Of a stretch of 64,000 bases of DNA, positions 36,960 to 46,580 are shown piece after piece (positions within the stretch are counted from its first letter, which is position 1; every line of letters starts with the position of its first letter). Source of the DNA: Bryobacterales bacterium (lineage in GTDB: Bacteria > Acidobacteriota > Terriglobia > Bryobacterales > Bryobacteraceae); NCBI GenBank assembly GCA_026954325.1, contig JAIXKK010000072.1, forward strand, positions 1 through 64,000, given 5' to 3'. Below the pieces are notes generated by a model that had not been told where the DNA came from, made no database searches, and saw only the letters and a list, made by a program, of their open reading frames with translations. The translations under genes were made by a program, and so were the position numbers.

Positions 36960-39815
36960 TTAGCGCGGCGTATAGAATGACCGGGCCAGGAAAACAGCAA
37001 GCTGCCATTTCAAGATGGGATCATCCGGGCAATACGTGGCCGCGGTACAGCCAGCGGTAATCCCCCAATTCCGAATTCTCTGGATGTAGCGATAGAACAG
37101 GTGCCCGGCCGGTACGTCACTGAAAGTTGGCGCCGCGGCAACCTGGAAACGCTCACCGGCCAGACTCCGCCACAGGAACGCGGCCATCTGCCCGCGCGTC
37201 ACGACGTCATCCGGACAGAACCGGTCCTGCGTGCACCCTGCCGTGATACCTGCCTCCCGTAGCTTCTGCACGTACCGGAAGTCGGGGTCGCTCGCCGGAA
37301 CGTCGGAGAAGTACGGATTGGATGGGGATTGGAAGTTATCCGTGCCGAGAAGGCTAGAGATGACCGCGCGCGCCATCAACCGGCGCGTCACCGGCGCATT
37401 GGGGCTGAACACTCCCGGGCGGACGCTCAGATCGAGATGCTGTGCCACAAGGGCTACATGGCCGGCGAATGGGGCCGAGGGATCGACGTCGCTATAAGGC
37501 GAGCCATCCTGCCCCCAAGGGGGCTGAATGAACGGAACCATCTGTGATTCCACGACCAGGTAACCCGATTGGACGCTGTTGTCTCCGGCCCTTCTCGCAT
37601 CCACGGCGATACTTACCGTCCCGTTCCCCGTTCCCGTGCTGCCCTGGGTGATGCGGAGGAAGGGCATACTCGCCGATGCAGACCAAGTGCAGTTGCCCGG
37701 AGCGGTAACGGTTATATTTCTTGTCCCGCCTTGGGGCAGGATCGGTGACGTATCGGCGGCGAGCGAAGTCACACACGGAGCCATGGAGACCTCGAACCCA
37801 TCGAGGTATGTCAAAAAGCTCTTCACCTGCCTGGTGGGGCTGACTGTTTGCAACGCACCGGGCGTGGTGGGGAAATCGCTCGAGTAAGTATTCCCTGCCA
37901 CGTAGACTCTACTGTTTGGTCCCAAAGCGATAGTGGTTCCAACATCGTCATCGCTTCCGCCGAAAAGCAGTGCGCTCAGCGACGTGCCCGCAGGATTCAG
38001 TTTGGCCGCGAAAGCGTCAAGCGGAATACCGAAAAGTGCCCGGGGAATGCCCGTGGGAAATGGGTATAGCGCTCTGCCAACGAGAAACAATGCTCCTGAC
38101 GGATCGAGTGCCACATTCTCCGCTGCGTTGGCGTATTGGCCCGCATAGGTGGAGTAAATGAGTCCTGTTCCCTGGCTGTTCCACTTGCTCGCGAAACCCA
38201 CGTACCACGCGAAATTTGAGCCCGGGTCCGCGTCCGGAGCAGGACTGGCATTTCGCAGGAACGCTCCCTCCGTTGTCGGGAAATCATTGGCGGAGGTTGA
38301 GCCTGCAATATAAGCATGCCCTGCTTCATCCACCGCAATCCCTAGCGGATAGCTATTGTTATTGGCTCCCAGATAGTTGCAGTACAACAAAGCCGTGCCG
38401 GCAAGGTTGAGTTTCGCGACGTATGGGCGGAAACCGCCATCGATCTCTTTGCCAATCGGACCAGAGGTAACGGGAATGTCGCCCGTGTCTGACGCGACTA
38501 TGATGTAAGCGTTCCCGGCCCCGTCCACCGCAATGGGCCTGATCCCGGGGAAGTCGTTTCCGGAACCTCCGAAGTAGGTAGAATACACCAGTTGATTTCC
38601 GGCCGGGCTGACCTTAAAGATCACTGCATCGTACCGGCCGCCGGCGTTTATTTGATAGGCGCCCGAAGTCGTTGGAAAATCCGCCGACTTGGTAGAGACT
38701 GCACCATACAATGACCCCTTGGCGTCCACCGCGATTCCCTGCACCTCGTCGGCTCGGCTTCCCCCTAGATAAGTCGAATACAGGATACTCTTCATGTCGG
38801 GCGCCAGTTTGAGAAGGAAGCCGTCCCATTGATCGTCCGACCCCGTTCCGATTGGGACGGAAGGAGGGGTCAAGACCTTCTGGATTGCGTTCACCACCGG
38901 GAAGTCCGTCGACGCCGTATATCCTGCGACATAAATGTTTCCCGCAGCGTCAAGAACCACACTGTTGGCCGCATCTCCATTCGAGCCTCCCACGACGGTA
39001 GAGAGGAGGAGCACTCCCGATGGGTCCAACTTCACAACCTGTACTCGACCGTTGACGTTCTGGACAAAGAACAGATTCCCGGCCCCATCAACAGCCATCG
39101 CGGCAGGACGCGTTATCCCCATCGGCTCGGAAGCCGTGTAACTCGAATAGGCGACCACGGGGTCAACCACCAACGCTGTGGCAGCATCGTATTGGTCCAG
39201 TTCAAGCCCGATGACTCCCCTCTTCGAAATACGGTACCTGCTCCGCACTGGGAGCCTCTTGCCATCTCGCTCCTGATAAACAAGCGGCTGTTTCAGCGCG
39301 AAGGTTCCACCTTTCGCCAGCGCGACGAAGGTGCCGGAGCCATCCAGGGATGTCTCTTGAATTCCTTCCCAGGCCATCCGGATCTGGCGCGGATCCGCCC
39401 CGGCCGCAATTAGGAAGTCGAACTCGAGCGCGCCGCCCGCTTCATGGAACTCGATATCAATTCCGCGGTAAACCCCCTCCATTCGGACACCCTTGTAATG
39501 TGGCACGCCCGTCCGCCAGCGGCCGCGGTCCCGTCCCATCAAGTAGTTGCCAACACCCGGGAGCACGCGCATTCCTCTAGCGCGTGCGACCGACTCCGAT
39601 CCCAGGAATCTCAAGTGTACAGGTCCGGTTGGGAGATGGAATTCAATGCCCCTTCCCGAAACACCGGCAACCCCACTGCTGCCATAAAAGAGAAACGGCG
39701 CGCTGGGCGTTGCATTCCTCACACCAGGTTCAAAGTAAGCGGGGGCACGGAGGGGAACAGAGGCACTGAGCTTCACGAAAAAAAGGAGAATAAGACCACT
39801 TCTGCATAATTTCAT
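36960..39815 (-). CDS. Secreted SBBP-repeat/BACON/SLH-domain protein
   Basis: About 951 residues. ATG 39815 is preferred because an excellent promoter at 39854-39882 overlaps the earlier ATG. After a signal peptide (SGLILLFFVKLSAS) comes an N-terminal domain common in front of SBBP propellers (VPHYKGVRMEGVYRGIDIEF), then many beta-propeller repeats of the form LLYSTYLGGSxxD...GIAVD, e.g. SILYSTYLGGSRADEVQGIA. A BACON-like domain follows (GNCTWSASASMPFLRITQGS), and three C-terminal SLH repeats (DVPASDPDFRYVQKLREAGI, VTRGQMAAFLWRSL, and a last one ending AVFLARSFYTPR). The likely role is a surface structural or adhesive protein held to the envelope by its SLH end. Confidence 0.83.
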   Translation of the reverse strand: MKLCRSGLILLFFVKLSASVPLRAPAYFEPGVRNATPSAPFLFYGSSGVAGVSGRGIEFHLPTGPVHLRFLGSESVARARGMRVLPGVGNYLMGRDRGRWRTGVPHYKGVRMEGVYRGIDIEFHEAGGALEFDFLIAAGADPRQIRMAWEGIQETSLDGSGTFVALAKGGTFALKQPLVYQERDGKRLPVRSRYRISKRGVIGLELDQYDAATALVVDPVVAYSSYTASEPMGITRPAAMAVDGAGNLFFVQNVNGRVQVVKLDPSGVLLLSTVVGGSNGDAANSVVLDAAGNIYVAGYTASTDFPVVNAIQKVLTPPSVPIGTGSDDQWDGFLLKLAPDMKSILYSTYLGGSRADEVQGIAVDAKGSLYGAVSTKSADFPTTSGAYQINAGGRYDAVIFKVSPAGNQLVYSTYFGGSGNDFPGIRPIAVDGAGNAYIIVASDTGDIPVTSGPIGKEIDGGFRPYVAKLNLAGTALLYCNYLGANNNSYPLGIAVDEAGHAYIAGSTSANDFPTTEGAFLRNASPAPDADPGSNFAWYVGFASKWNSQGTGLIYSTYAGQYANAAENVALDPSGALFLVGRALYPFPTGIPRALFGIPLDAFAAKLNPAGTSLSALLFGGSDDDVGTTIALGPNSRVYVAGNTYSSDFPTTPGALQTVSPTRQVKSFLTYLDGFEVSMAPCVTSLAADTSPILPQGGTRNITVTAPGNCTWSASASMPFLRITQGSTGTGNGTVSIAVDARRAGDNSVQSGYLVVESQMVPFIQPPWGQDGSPYSDVDPSAPFAGHVALVAQHLDLSVRPGVFSPNAPVTRRLMARAVISSLLGTDNFQSPSNPYFSDVPASDPDFRYVQKLREAGITAGCTQDRFCPDDVVTRGQMAAFLWRSLAGERFQVAAAPTFSDVPAGHLFYRYIQRIRNWGITAGCTAATYCPDDPILKWQLAVFLARSFYTPR

Positions 39816-39853
39816 GATGTTTGACTGTGTAAAAGAACTCAACAACCATATAC

Positions 39854-39882
39854 ATGTTAGCGTTGTCATTAATTGCAGTCAA
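39854..39882 (-). promoter_or_regulatory. Sigma-70-like promoter of the SLH gene
   Basis: Minus-strand TTGACT (39882-39877), 17-nt spacer, TAACAT (39859-39854), in an AT-rich stretch. A start near 39847 would give a ~30-nt leader to ATG 39815. The region 39816-39970 otherwise holds no gene. Confidence 0.6.
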
Positions 39883-39970
39883 GAAAATTATCGACGAATG
39901 CTGGCTGCATTGTTTGCATAGCCGCTGCCGCGTTCAATCAAAAATCTGGAAGTCGTCCAGGCTTGTCGAA

Positions 39971-40353
39971 AGAAGGGCTCCAAATGGCAAAACCAGGCCG
40001 GGCCCATTTCTTCGCGGTTGCCTCCGAAATGGCCCGGCGAATTCTCGTCGATCATGCCAAAGCCCGCAACGCCAAAAAGCGCGGCGGGCCCAAAGTCTCC
40101 CTCGATGACTCCCCCGAACCGTTCGTCCGGCAGGACGCCGACGTCATCGCCATCAACGACGCCCTCGATGAACTGGCCAAACTCGATCCGCGGCAGGCGA
40201 AAATCGTCGAACTTCGCTACTTCGCCGGCCTCACCATCGAGGAGACCGCCGAGGTCATCGGCGTGTCTACCCCGACCGTGAAGCGGGACTGGCTCGTCGC
40301 CCGCGCGTTTCTCCAACGGGCCCTCGGAGCCGGTTCCGAACCGGAAAGCTAGT
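39971..40353 (+). repeat. Distal copy of the ~380-bp direct repeat
   Basis: Same-direction copy of 34180-34557, including the sigma stop codon and the CCGGTTC-C-GAACCGG inverted repeat (40330-40344). The 5-bp AGGCC insertion just after the conserved AAATGGCAAAACC shifts the frame relative to the intact gene for the first codons. Confidence 0.9.
39984..40352 (+). pseudogene. 5'-truncated ECF sigma factor copy
   Basis: The fragment covers the end of sigma region 2 and all of region 4. Because of the 5-bp insertion, the original frame is broken, but an ATG at 39984 (MAKPGRAHFFAVASEMARR) re-enters the correct frame and reads through to the normal stop, giving 122 residues. Core-binding region 2.1-2.2 is missing, so the product could not act as a normal sigma factor. 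It is most simply a displaced gene end; a regulatory fragment is conceivable, as AGAAGGG precedes the ATG. Confidence 0.75.
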
Positions 40354-42352
40354 CGCTGCTCCCGGTCCGGCTCCGGCGGGTTGGCCGGAGCTTTTTCGTC
40401 TGCATCTTCTGTCCCTGGTCGGGAATCAGTGCAATCATTGCCCAACTCGTCGCCGCGGCCGAAATCCACTGGTCGCGGCCATGCGGGAAGCCCGTGTCGC
40501 GCAGCGGCTGGAACGGGAACGCACGCGTCTTCACGTGCCAGGTCCCATCCGCCAACTGCGTCCTGCGAAGGTAGTTCATTCCCGCGTTCACATTCGCCAA
40601 GCTTCCCATCACCTCCCGCAGCGCATAGACGGCCTTCGCGGTCGCGTAGGCGTCGCTATCGAGGCCGGGCAGTTGCGCCCACCCTCCGTCGGCGCGCTCC
40701 AGGCGCATCAGCCGGTCAGCCGATGCTCTGATCTCGGCGGCGTCAATCCCCGCCCACTTCAATCCCAACAGCCGCATCACGTGTTCCTCGGTGGTTGCCG
40801 GAACCGCCCGCCGCAGCCACATCCCCGCCTTCGCCACTCGCGCGTTCAACTCGTCACGCCGGCCCTCCATCGGATACAGCCGCAGCGCCCGAATCGACAT
40901 CGCCGTCGCCTGGATGTCTCCGTTCTCGAGCGGAGGCCGCGGCGACCAGCCCACCCAGCGCCCATCGCCCATCTGTTGCAATGCGATGTTGTGCACCATT
41001 GCAGCCGTCACCCGGTCCGCCGGATAGTTCTGCGCCGCCAGCGCTTCCAGAATATAGCCCCCTGTCACCTGGAGATCCGGAGGCGCCGATGAGCCTTCAA
41101 TCAGAATCTCCGTCATCGGCTTTGCCATCGACATCACATAGGCCATCAACTGCTTCTCCGCCTTGTGATCCACCGCGATGCCATGGCGCGAAGCCTGCGC
41201 GAACGCCACCAGCGGCAGCGTGTGATTGTGGCAGGTGGCGCAGCCCGAAACCTTGAAGCTGCCCTCCCCGGATTTCGCCAGCAGCCGCAGCGTCGCTTCC
41301 ACCGGAACCTCCCCGGTTGCCGGCGCGGGCGGCTCCATCGCCGCCGCCGGCTTCGCCGTTGCCCCGGCCTTCCGCAGCATCTTCGCCACCCGCGTCTCCC
41401 CGCGCGCCTGTGCCCAGTCGAGTGCCGATTCGCCCTGCTTGTTCACCGCCTTCACATCCGCTCCCGCCCTCAGGAACAATTGCGTCATGTCCGCATTGAC
41501 GCGCTCGAAATACGCCGCCCACATCAGCGGAGTCGCCCCCGTCGCGTCCGCCGCGTTCACCTTTGCCCCGGCGTTCAGCAGCATGCGCGCAATCGCTGTG
41601 TCGCCGCGCATGGCGGCCATCGACAGAAGCGGCATCTTACTCATCGAAACGGCGCCGTCCACGGCAGCCCCGCTCGACAGTAGCTCCTTGGCAATCTCCC
41701 TCCGTCCGAACAGCACCGCTTCGCTCAACGCCGTCACGCCCTGCGCGGACTTCGCATTCACATCCGCGCCCGCCACCAGCAGCGCGCGCACCGCCGCCAC
41801 ATCGCCCACGCGCGACGCCTCAATCAGCGGCGTCGCCTTCCCCCCGCCTGTAAACAGCACCGGTATCGGATCGATCCGGTCCCGCGCATCCACCTTCGCG
41901 CCCTTGTCCAGCAGCAACCTCACCGTCGCCGCGCCGTTCGCCGCCGTGGCCGCAACCTGAAGCGCCGTCCGCCCCGGCATCGATTGCACATTGACATCCG
42001 CCCCCGCGGCCACCAGCAGCCGCGCCTTCTCCGCGTCGCCCGCCGCCCAAATCAGAGCCGTCGCCCCCGCCGCATTCTTCGCATTCACATTCGCGCCGCG
42101 CTCCAGCAACATCTTCATTTGCGCCGCGCCCCCATACAGCGCCGCGTTCATCAGCGCCGGCGTGCCTTCCTCGTCTACCGCGTTCGCATCGGCGCCCGCC
42201 TCCAACAGCGCCTTCATCCGGCCGGGATCACCCTGGCGGATCGCCTCCTGCAACGCCGCGTTCCCATTCCCAGCCGTATTGTTGCCCGCCGCTGCCGCCA
42301 TCATGGCGGCGGCCAGCGCCAGGCTTGCCGTTATTGCTTTCAGAATTCGCAT
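40349..42352 (-). CDS. Secreted ankyrin-repeat protein with CxxCH motif and alpha/alpha-toroid domain
   Basis: About 667 residues from ATG 42352 (GAGGAG upstream), with a signal peptide (ITASLALAAAMMAAAAG). Roughly nine ankyrin repeats fill residues 30-345 (e.g. MKALLEAGADANAVDEEGTP). A CxxCH motif follows in FKVSGCATCHNHTLPLVAFA, possibly a heme c site. The last ~270 residues have toroid-like repeats such as RLERADGGWAQLPGLDSDAY and YLRRTQLADGTWHVKTRAFP, resembling QW repeats of squalene-hopene cyclases but without an obvious DxDD acid motif. The protein is likely periplasmic. I know of no defined function for this combination. Confidence 0.8.
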   Translation of the reverse strand: MRILKAITASLALAAAMMAAAAGNNTAGNGNAALQEAIRQGDPGRMKALLEAGADANAVDEEGTPALMNAALYGGAAQMKMLLERGANVNAKNAAGATALIWAAGDAEKARLLVAAGADVNVQSMPGRTALQVAATAANGAATVRLLLDKGAKVDARDRIDPIPVLFTGGGKATPLIEASRVGDVAAVRALLVAGADVNAKSAQGVTALSEAVLFGRREIAKELLSSGAAVDGAVSMSKMPLLSMAAMRGDTAIARMLLNAGAKVNAADATGATPLMWAAYFERVNADMTQLFLRAGADVKAVNKQGESALDWAQARGETRVAKMLRKAGATAKPAAAMEPPAPATGEVPVEATLRLLAKSGEGSFKVSGCATCHNHTLPLVAFAQASRHGIAVDHKAEKQLMAYVMSMAKPMTEILIEGSSAPPDLQVTGGYILEALAAQNYPADRVTAAMVHNIALQQMGDGRWVGWSPRPPLENGDIQATAMSIRALRLYPMEGRRDELNARVAKAGMWLRRAVPATTEEHVMRLLGLKWAGIDAAEIRASADRLMRLERADGGWAQLPGLDSDAYATAKAVYALREVMGSLANVNAGMNYLRRTQLADGTWHVKTRAFPFQPLRDTGFPHGRDQWISAAATSWAMIALIPDQGQKMQTKKLRPTRRSRTGSSD
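40370..40396 (+). terminator. Rho-independent terminator of the original sigma gene
   Basis: GCTCCGGC, a 6-nt loop, GCCGGAGC and then TTTTT: a perfect 8-bp stem with a T-tract, 17 bases after the truncated sigma copy's stop. No equivalent follows the intact copy at 34556. It lies inside the 3' end of the converging ankyrin gene. Confidence 0.8.
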
Positions 42353-42549
42353 CCGACTCGCTCCTCTGTGCAAGGTCGCGAAATCCGCTTCCCGCTTTGG
42401 ATCATTAAGCGAACGGAATTTCTCCATAGCGCAAAGGGCGCGTCCCGCGCCCCCAAAGTACGAGGAACACCGCGATGACTCACGGCGCGGGCCGGCTCCG
42501 TTTTGCGCGTATTCCTTTAGAAGCTACGCTAAGATGAGCCAGAGAATCG

Positions 42550-45330
42550 ATGACACCGGACCGTTGGGCCAAAGTGACCGAGATCTTCGACGAGGCGCTC
42601 CAGGTCGAAAACGCCGCGCGCCCCCAGTGGCTCCGCGCCCGCTGCCAGGGCGACCACGACCTCGAAACTCAGGTCCGGTCCCTGCTCCTCTCGCATGACC
42701 AGGCTGAAGATGACTCCGGACGCTGGAGCGCTGCTTCCTCCCTCCTCGAAGAGCACGCCGATAACATCGGCCCCTATTGCGTCCTGAGCCGCATCGGTTC
42801 CGGCGGCATGGCCGAAGTCTACCGCGTCAAAGACGAACGTCTCGGCCGCGAAGTAGCCCTCAAAATGCTCCTCCCCGAACTCGCCGGCGACGCCGAATTC
42901 GTCGAGCGCTTCCGCCGCGAAGCCCGCGCCGCCTCTGTCCTCGAGCACCCCAACATCTGCCGCCTTTACGATATCGGCGAATGGCGCGGCCGCCCCTACC
43001 TCACCATGGAACTCCTCGAGGGCCAGACCCTCCGCGAGCGCCTTCAAGGCCAGCCCCTCGAAATAGCCGAACTCCTCCACATCGGAGCCGAAATCGCCGA
43101 TGCGCTCGGAGCCGCCCACGCCCGCGGCTTCGTCCACCGTGACATCAAGCCCGGCAACATCTTCCTCACCCGCTCCGGGCAGACCAAAATTCTCGACTTC
43201 GGCCTCGCCAAGCGCACCAAAGCCGCCCGCAAACAAGCCCCCGACGAAATCACCCTCACCAACCCCCGCACCGTCCCCGGCACGCCGTCCTATATGTCCC
43301 CCGAGCAGATCCTCGGCGAGGATGCCGACATTCGCACAGACACCTATGCTCTTGGCGTCGTTCTCTACGAAATGGCCACGGGACATGCCCCCTTCGAAGG
43401 AGAGGGAGCCACCGACGTATTCCGCAAAATCCTCAGCGGCATCGCGCTCCCCCCTTCCCGCCTCCGTCCCGATCTCCCCGCCGAACTCGATCGCATCATT
43501 ACCCGCGCCCTCGAAAAGGATCGCGACCTCCGCTATCAGTCCGCGCTCGATCTGCGCGCCGAACTCCGTCGCATGTTGCGCCAAAGCGACGCCGGCCGCG
43601 GTGCGCCCGTGATCCTCGCCCCGCGCGGGAAGCGTGGGCGCCTCATATTCGCTGCCAGCGGCGCGGCGCTTGCCGTTGCGGCCCTCGGCGTGTGGCGCCT
43701 GCAACGCGACACGGCCCCGCCCGCGCACATCGTCCCCGCCGAAAGCGCCGCCGGATTCAAGGAAGGCCCCGTGCTCTCCCCAGGCGGCGACAAGATCGCC
43801 TACAGTTGGGTGCCTGAAGGCCGGACCGAAGCTAATGTCTACGTCAAGCTGATCGAAGCGGGCTCCGCCGTCCGTGTCAGCCGTTCCGCCGCGCGGGAAG
43901 AGAGCCCCGTCTGGTCCCCCGATGGCAGCTATCTCGCCTTCGCCCGTTTTCACGGCCCGGAAGCCGGCTATTTCGTCATCGGCTCCCTCGGCGGCGGAGA
44001 GCTCAAAATGGCCGATGTCTATTCCGTGCCCGGCCAGATGGGCGGCCGCAACCTCGACTGGTCGCCCGACGGATCAAGCCTCCTCATCGCCGACCGGATG
44101 TCTCCTTCCGAGCCTGTCTCCATCTACTCCGTCAATATCCGCTCCCACGAGAAAAAGAAACTCGTCTCCGGCGGACCTTTCCTCGGCAGCCCCGTCCATT
44201 CGCCCGACGGCGCGCGGATCGCCTTCACCCAAGGTTCCAGCTTCCTCTCTCACGACATCTACGTGCTTTCCCTCGGCGCCATGCGCGCCACCCGCGTCAC
44301 CAATGATCAGCGCTGGATTGCCGGCCTCACCTGGACCAGGGACGGCGGTGAGATCATCTTCTCCTCCAATCGCGGCGGCCTCTATTCGCTCTGGCGCGTC
44401 CCCTCCAAGGGCGGCGAGCCCCGCCTTGTCGAAGCCACGGGCCCCGATGCCTTTTCTCCTTCGCTCTCCAAGGACGGAGCCCGCCTCGCCTATGTCCACC
44501 GCCGCGTCAATATCAACATCTGGCGCGCCCCTCTCGACGGCGCCGCGCCCCCGGAAAAACTCATCCGCTCCAGCCGCCTCACCCTCCAGCCCTGTTACTC
44601 CCCCGACGGCCGCCGCATCGCCTTCACCTCTGACCGCCTCGGCAGTTGGGAAATCTGGGTCTCCGGAGCCGGCGGCGACAACGCCGGCAAGATCACCTCC
44701 ATCGGCGGCGGCCAGACCGGCTCTCCGCGGTGGTCCCCCGACGGCCGCTACCTCGCCTTCGATGCGCGCCCCTCCGGCCAATCCGGCCTCTGGATCGCCG
44801 CCGCCGACGGCAGCATGAAACGTAACCTCACCCATTCCTCCTCCGACGACTTCCTCCCCACCTGGTCCCGCGACAGTCATTTTCTATACTTTGTCTCCAA
44901 TCGTTCCGGCCGCGGCGAGATCTGGCGCATCAGCATCGATGGCGAAGAAGTCACGCAAGTCACCCGCTCCGGCGCGGACTACGCCATCCAAAGCGACGAC
45001 GCGAAATGGCTGCTCTTTTCGCGCCGCGCCGAACTTTGGAAGAAGAGCCTTGCTGACGGCTCGGAGACGAAACTGGCCTCCGGCATGCGCGGTCGCGAGT
45101 TCATCGCCGGACCCGGCGGCGTCTACTTCATCCCACGGGGCAACGGTCCCGCCGCCTCCCTCGAACGCATCCGCATCGAGGATGGAGCCCGCGAGACCGT
45201 GATGAAGATCATCGATCCGCGCCTCGCCGCCGTCGGCGCCATCGAACTCTCCCCCGATGGCAAATCCCTGCTCTACGAACGCACCGACCAGAACGACAGC
45301 GAGATCATGATGGTCACCAACTTCCGCTGA
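42550..45330 (+). CDS. Serine/threonine protein kinase with PD40 beta-propeller
   Basis: 926 residues. The kinase domain (about residues 75-340) has the glycine loop [14 protein letters not shown], the ATP-binding Lys in [10 protein letters not shown], catalytic [10 protein letters not shown] and DFGLAK. A single membrane helix ([21 protein letters not shown], about 360-380) is followed by an outer domain of PD40/TolB-like repeats (e.g. [16 protein letters not shown]). This design is abundant in Acidobacteria; the propeller is probably a periplasmic sensor. A TIGR02999-type sigma factor usually lies near such kinases; here an intact one is at 33981 and a truncated one at 39984. Confidence 0.95.
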   Translation: MTPDRWAKVTEIFDEALQVENAARPQWLRARCQGDHDLETQVRSLLLSHDQAEDDSGRWSAASSLLEEHADNIGPYCVLSRIGSGGMAEVYRVKDERLGREVALKMLLPELAGDAEFVERFRREARAASVLEHPNICRLYDIGEWRGRPYLTMELLEGQTLRERLQGQPLEIAELLHIGAEIADALGAAHARGFVHRDIKPGNIFLTRSGQTKILDFGLAKRTKAARKQAPDEITLTNPRTVPGTPSYMSPEQILGEDADIRTDTYALGVVLYEMATGHAPFEGEGATDVFRKILSGIALPPSRLRPDLPAELDRIITRALEKDRDLRYQSALDLRAELRRMLRQSDAGRGAPVILAPRGKRGRLIFAASGAALAVAALGVWRLQRDTAPPAHIVPAESAAGFKEGPVLSPGGDKIAYSWVPEGRTEANVYVKLIEAGSAVRVSRSAAREESPVWSPDGSYLAFARFHGPEAGYFVIGSLGGGELKMADVYSVPGQMGGRNLDWSPDGSSLLIADRMSPSEPVSIYSVNIRSHEKKKLVSGGPFLGSPVHSPDGARIAFTQGSSFLSHDIYVLSLGAMRATRVTNDQRWIAGLTWTRDGGEIIFSSNRGGLYSLWRVPSKGGEPRLVEATGPDAFSPSLSKDGARLAYVHRRVNINIWRAPLDGAAPPEKLIRSSRLTLQPCYSPDGRRIAFTSDRLGSWEIWVSGAGGDNAGKITSIGGGQTGSPRWSPDGRYLAFDARPSGQSGLWIAAADGSMKRNLTHSSSDDFLPTWSRDSHFLYFVSNRSGRGEIWRISIDGEEVTQVTRSGADYAIQSDDAKWLLFSRRAELWKKSLADGSETKLASGMRGREFIAGPGGVYFIPRGNGPAASLERIRIEDGARETVMKIIDPRLAAVGAIELSPDGKSLLYERTDQNDSEIMMVTNFR

Positions 45331-45670
45331 AATCCTCCACCTGCACTGAGCGTGAGCAGGACGCTCGCTTTGGAGACGGAGTAGTATAAACCAATTATTG
45401 AACCCCATCCCCCGAAGACTTAGACTTGGTTACAATGCGCTGGAATTTTCGGGTGCGCTCTTATCTCTGTCCCGTACCGTAATTATCCTTGCGGTATCCA
45501 CACCCGGATCTGGCGCCGGCCGGGGTTGAATGACGCCGCGCCTGGGAACTCCCAGGCGTGGCGCGCCCGCTGATAAGATCGCTGCCATCGGTTCTTCCGT
45601 CGCTTTACCGGCTACCTTTCATCTTCAGCCTCCCCCACGCCTCCGGAACGCTCCATATAATGGAATCGCG
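45331..45670. other. Intergenic region, no gene seen
   Basis: 340 bp between the kinase and the phosphoesterase, AT-richer around 45385-45500. It probably holds the phosphoesterase promoter. A GTATCCACA and a TTATCCTTG occur near 45482-45498, which resemble DnaA boxes, but I do not consider two imperfect sites evidence of an origin. Confidence 0.5.
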
Positions 45671-46579
45671 ATGTCCTCCAATCCAAAGCGTCATGTAGTC
45701 ACTGCCATCGTTCTCGCTCTCTTCGCCGCCGCGTTCTCCATGCGCGCCGTGCCCGAGCCCTCCAACAACTTCCATGTCGCCTTCCTCGGTGACCGCACCG
45801 GCGGCGCGCAGCCTCAGGTCTTCGGCCGCGTCCTGCGCGAAATCGACATGCTCCATCCCGACTTCATGATCAACGTCGGCGACAGCATCGAAGGCAAGCG
45901 CGACGATGCCACCGTCGAGCGGCAGTGGGGCGAATTCCAGGCCATCTGGAAACGCTACAAGCACTTCCCCCTCTACTTCACAGCCGGCAATCACGACATC
46001 TGGTCCCCGTTTTCCGAAAAGGTCTACATCCGCGAGACGAAGTTCAACCCCAACTACAGCTTTGATTACCAGGACGCCCACTTCACCGTTCTCGACAACA
46101 GCCGCACCGCCCAGTTGGACGACGAGCAGTTGCGCTTCCTCGAGCAGGATCTCCAGGCGAACCGCAACCGCGGCCCGAAGTTCGTCCTCTTCCACCGTCC
46201 TTATTGGATTGAGATGATCAAACAGCGCGGCACGGACTTTCCCCTCCACCAGATCGTCAAGCGCTACGGCGTCTCGCACGTCATCAGCGGGCACGGGCAC
46301 CAGTTCGTGCGCTTCGTGCGCGATGAAATTGTCTACATGGAGGTGGGCAGTTCCGGCGGCACGATGAACGGCAGGCTCATCCGAGGCGAGGGCTTTGCCC
46401 AAGGCGCCTTCTATCACTTCGTCTGGGGCCACGTGGAAGGGAACAAAGTGTACCTCACCGTGAAAGAAATCGATGGCTCGCTCGGCCGCGGGCGCATGTT
46501 CCGCGCCGAGGATTGGGACGAAAACGGGCCGCACTTTGATACCGGCGACCCCGCCATTACCGCCCGCCCGGAAACGTAA
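45671..46579 (+). CDS. Metallophosphoesterase, exported
   Basis: 302 residues from ATG 45671. A signal peptide (VTAIVLALFAAAFSMRA) is followed by the calcineurin-like motifs in order: FLGDRTGG (GD variant), NVGDSIEG, the AGNHD block with its Asn and His, VLFHRPYW and ISGHGHQ. These supply the two-metal site of phosphoesterases; the substrate (phosphomonoester, diester or nucleotide) is unknown. It is probably periplasmic. The gene converges on the FAD oxidase gene that starts on the other strand. Confidence 0.88.
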   Translation: MSSNPKRHVVTAIVLALFAAAFSMRAVPEPSNNFHVAFLGDRTGGAQPQVFGRVLREIDMLHPDFMINVGDSIEGKRDDATVERQWGEFQAIWKRYKHFPLYFTAGNHDIWSPFSEKVYIRETKFNPNYSFDYQDAHFTVLDNSRTAQLDDEQLRFLEQDLQANRNRGPKFVLFHRPYWIEMIKQRGTDFPLHQIVKRYGVSHVISGHGHQFVRFVRDEIVYMEVGSSGGTMNGRLIRGEGFAQGAFYHFVWGHVEGNKVYLTVKEIDGSLGRGRMFRAEDWDENGPHFDTGDPAITARPET

Positions 46580-46580
46580 A

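Larger units (their letters stand above)
34558..39970. other. Candidate acquired segment carrying two SLH-domain genes
   Basis: A ~5.4 kb block between the two sigma-gene repeats. By eye its GC content is lower than the surroundings, most clearly around 36300-36700 and 39800-39930, and codon choice is more mixed. It contains two leftward genes for large SLH-domain proteins and no recognisable integrase, transposase or resolvase. The probable terminator of the sigma gene is found after the distal repeat, consistent with a segment inserted in the gene's 3' end. Mechanism is not determined. Confidence 0.55.

Noticed and set aside
39816..39869. Earlier ATG at 39869 as start of the SLH gene
   Set aside because: It lies inside the predicted promoter (-35 at 39882, -10 at 39859) and the signal peptide begins only at 39815.
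45470..45500. DnaA-box-like sites suggesting an origin
   Set aside because: Only two imperfect sites, no origin genes nearby, and not where the strand composition appears to change.
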